NCBI GenBank assembly: GCA_964496035.1
Contig: CAZBXI010000049.1
Location: 1 to 8,675 of the forward strand
Direction of reading: 5' to 3'
DNA: 8,675 nucleotides
DNA from: EX4484-217-1 sp964496035
GTDB lineage: Archaea; Thermoproteota; Thermoprotei_A; EX4484-217-1
Numbering within the stretch: position 1 is the stretch's first letter; each line of letters opens with the position of its first letter. The notes below the pieces were generated by a model. The model was not told the origin of the DNA. It saw only the letters and a list, made by a program, of their open reading frames with translations, and ran no database searches. Made by a program: the position numbers and the translations under genes. Below are positions 6,887 to 8,675 of this stretch, in pieces.

Positions 6887-8131
6887 TTGGAAAACTTAGT
6901 AACGATAATCCCATTAGCATCCAAAGTACATCCTCAAAGAACATACCGTGAAACATTGAAGAGCTATACGGAAATTTTCATCAGATACCCGGATGTTAAA
7001 CTATTAGATGTAGTAACAGATGTAGGAGAAGTAGAGGAATTATTAAAGAAAGAGAACATTAAGCACCTAGCGCTAATTTTCCTAACAGGAGGTACTTCAA
7101 GCCTAGCTAGACATATCGTAAAAGTACTAAAGAAAAAGTTCGTGACATTAATAGCGCACGGGTCTGACAATAGTTTACCATCTGCTCTTTCATGTAAAGG
7201 TAGACTTGAACTTATAGGCGTAAAAACCCACATAATATTCTCAGCTAATCCAGTAGATGTTGTAGATGAGTTTAATAGGTTATATAAGGTACTGCATGCA
7301 GCATACGCTACTAAGACAATGAAAGTTGCTCTTATATATGATAGTAAAAAGTCAAGTGAGGCTCTTGAATTTGAGAGAAGAACAGGTGCAAAAGTAATCC
7401 CGATAAGTCCTTCAGAAATAGACGAAGAAATGGATAATGTAAGTACTAGTGATGTTGAAGAAGTACTAAAGAAAGTATTTGGAGGGGCAAAGATACGTTT
7501 AAGTAAGAAACTTTTACATAAGCCATTAAGCTTCTACATAGCCGTTAAAAACATAGTCAAAAGAATAGGCGCGGATGCAGCCACAATAAATTGCTTTAAG
7601 TTCATTACGGAGAAGAACATTACGCCATGTATTGCAGTAGCTCTTCTAATAAACGAGGGAATACCGTTTGCATGTGAAGAAGACTATCACAGCTTACTGC
7701 TGCTAACCATAGCAAATAAGTTAAACACTGTCGGATGGATTGCGAATCCCTCCTCAATAGGCAAAGACTACATAGTTTTCGCACACTGCACAATAGCCCC
7801 TAAGCTGACCGAAAGCCTGAGTATCCTAGAACATTTTGAGACTGGAAAACCCGCAAGTTTAAGCGGGAAATTAATAAGCAATGTGAAATACACTATTGCA
7901 AGAATAACATATGACTACAAGAGACTCTTTGCACTAGCAGCTACGCTGGAAAAATCAGGTCTAATAAGTAAGAGAATGTGTAGAACGCAAGCTTATTTCA
8001 AGCTTAAAGACCTTAGACCTAGCGAGTTTCTGAAAAAAGCCAAGGGAAATCATCACGTAATAATTCAAGGCAATATACTTCATGAACTCAAAATATTATC
8101 GAAAGTTCTAAACATTACATTTGAAAATTAG
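6887..8131 (+). CDS. L-fucose/L-arabinose isomerase superfamily protein, substrate unknown
   Basis: A 414-residue soluble protein of the FucI/AraA fold group (COG2407-like). The N-terminal half has the superfamily's LTGGTSSLA (66-74) and AHGSDNSLPSAL (90-101) stretches. The C-terminal half has NCFKFI (235-240), ACEEDYHSLL (262-271), AHCTIAPKL (299-307), HFETG (316-320) and GNHHVI (387-392). In true isomerases a Glu, an Asp and a His bind Mn(II) for aldose-ketose isomerisation; E264/E265, D266 and H389/H390 are the natural candidates, though I cannot prove the alignment by eye. Substrate unknown; such archaeal proteins are often labelled fucose isomerase without proof. The TTG start is six bases after the DUF123 stop, with GTGAT as a weak ribosome site overlapping that stop. 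The M20 hydrolase follows 14 bases later, suggesting a shared pathway. Confidence 0.82.
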   Translation: MENLVTIIPLASKVHPQRTYRETLKSYTEIFIRYPDVKLLDVVTDVGEVEELLKKENIKHLALIFLTGGTSSLARHIVKVLKKKFVTLIAHGSDNSLPSALSCKGRLELIGVKTHIIFSANPVDVVDEFNRLYKVLHAAYATKTMKVALIYDSKKSSEALEFERRTGAKVIPISPSEIDEEMDNVSTSDVEEVLKKVFGGAKIRLSKKLLHKPLSFYIAVKNIVKRIGADAATINCFKFITEKNITPCIAVALLINEGIPFACEEDYHSLLLLTIANKLNTVGWIANPSSIGKDYIVFAHCTIAPKLTESLSILEHFETGKPASLSGKLISNVKYTIARITYDYKRLFALAATLEKSGLISKRMCRTQAYFKLKDLRPSEFLKKAKGNHHVIIQGNILHELKILSKVLNITFEN

Positions 8132-8145
8132 GAAAGGTGCTTAAG

Positions 8146-8675
8146 ATGTACAGCGCAGTCGAAAATAAGGCTGTGGAATACACTATAAACTTTGTAAAAA
8201 TACCTAGCCCTTCAGGTAAAGAGAAAGAACTGGCCCTATACATCAGAGACCTACTTGAGAAGGCGGGATTCGATAAGGTGCTCGTAGACACAGTAGGTAA
8301 TGTTATAGCCTTAATTAAGGGAACAGTATGGGATGAGCCTTTAGTACTGGAAGGTCACATGGACCATGTAAGCCCTGGAGACATTAAGCAATGGAAATAC
8401 CATCCTTTCTCAGCGAAAATTGTTGAAGGAAAAATTTTCGGTAGGGGTACGGTAGATATGAAAGCTGCATTAGCGTCGATGATAGCAGCTTCCGAACATC
8501 TTCTCGGCAAAGAATTTGAAAGAACATTAGCGTTAATATTTACTGTTCTCGAAGAACCTGCTGAAGGAGTAGCGTTTAAGATAGCCGTGGAGGAAACCTT
8601 AAGGAGAAGACCATACCTTGTAATTTTAGGTGAAGCCTCTTCACTAAACATTAAACTAGGGCACAGAGGAAGAGC
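8146..8675 (+). CDS. M20 family metallohydrolase, YgeY/ArgE/DapE-like, cut by window end
   Basis: The frame is open from the ATG at 8146 to the window edge (176 codons and two bases), about 40-45% of a usual M20 protein. The family's metal site is visible: GHMDHV (70-75) with H71 and catalytic D73, GRGTVDMKAAL (99-109) with bridging D104, LEEPAEG (135-141) with general-base and ligand Glu residues E136/E137, and GEASS (162-166) with E163. These co-catalytic zinc enzymes cleave amide bonds of N-acyl amino acids or small peptides. IKQWKYHPF after the first ligand and LGHRGR near the edge resemble the YgeY subgroup, tied in some bacteria to purine and selenium-linked catabolism. LysK or ArgE-like deacylation remains possible. 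GGTG lies six bases before the ATG. The third operon gene; the C-terminal dimerisation lid and last ligand lie outside the window. Confidence 0.88.
   Translation, partial: MYSAVENKAVEYTINFVKIPSPSGKEKELALYIRDLLEKAGFDKVLVDTVGNVIALIKGTVWDEPLVLEGHMDHVSPGDIKQWKYHPFSAKIVEGKIFGRGTVDMKAALASMIAASEHLLGKEFERTLALIFTVLEEPAEGVAFKIAVEETLRRRPYLVILGEASSLNIKLGHRGR

Noticed and set aside
6964..7233. Minus-strand open frame inside the isomerase-like gene
   Set aside because: It lies antisense to conserved N-terminal motifs of that gene and shows no domain of its own.
8355..8651. Minus-strand open frame at the right edge
   Set aside because: Antisense to the metal-binding core of the M20 hydrolase, whose ligands are all in place on the plus strand.

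Overview
The window reads as a piece of an AT-rich archaeal genome, most likely a thermophilic Thermoproteota (crenarchaeal) lineage. The evidence is an archaeal-type serine hydroxymethyltransferase, a UbiA-family enzyme of archaeal ether-lipid synthesis, a Hel308 helicase with DEIH box and ratchet domain, a DUF123 GIY-YIG protein of the archaeal type, TATA-like boxes close to starts, and Shine-Dalgarno-led genes. Five of the eight genes appear to start with TTG or GTG. A run of exactly 100 N (2505-2604) suggests a draft or metagenome scaffold. I cannot name the species.

Layout. Positions 1-310 hold no gene I can support, only the leader and probable promoter of glyA. glyA (320-1654, +) converges on and overlaps by 9 bp a leftward pair: hel308 (to 4496) followed one base later by the UbiA prenyltransferase. 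A 118-bp divergent promoter region separates hel308 from a rightward gene for a 101-residue two-helix membrane protein (4615-4920). That gene converges, with an 8-bp gap, on a leftward nucleotide-sugar dehydrogenase-like gene (4929-6317). A second divergent region (6318-6403) carries a perfect 14-bp palindrome. From it a tight rightward operon starts: a DUF123 GIY-YIG protein, a fucose-isomerase-superfamily protein, and an M20 metallohydrolase cut by the window end.

Function. glyA, hel308 and ubiA are housekeeping genes for one-carbon/glycine metabolism, replication-fork repair and membrane lipid synthesis. The right half is less well understood. The dehydrogenase homologue keeps its nucleotide-binding fold, but by motif alignment it has lost the Cys, Lys, Asn and Asp used in catalysis by UDP-glucose/UDP-ManNAc dehydrogenases. 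Next to it, an isomerase-like protein and an M20 hydrolase are co-transcribed in an arrangement that suggests a small, uncharacterised carbohydrate or amide-processing pathway. These are the parts most worth following up. I see no CRISPR array, insertion sequence, tRNA or rRNA.
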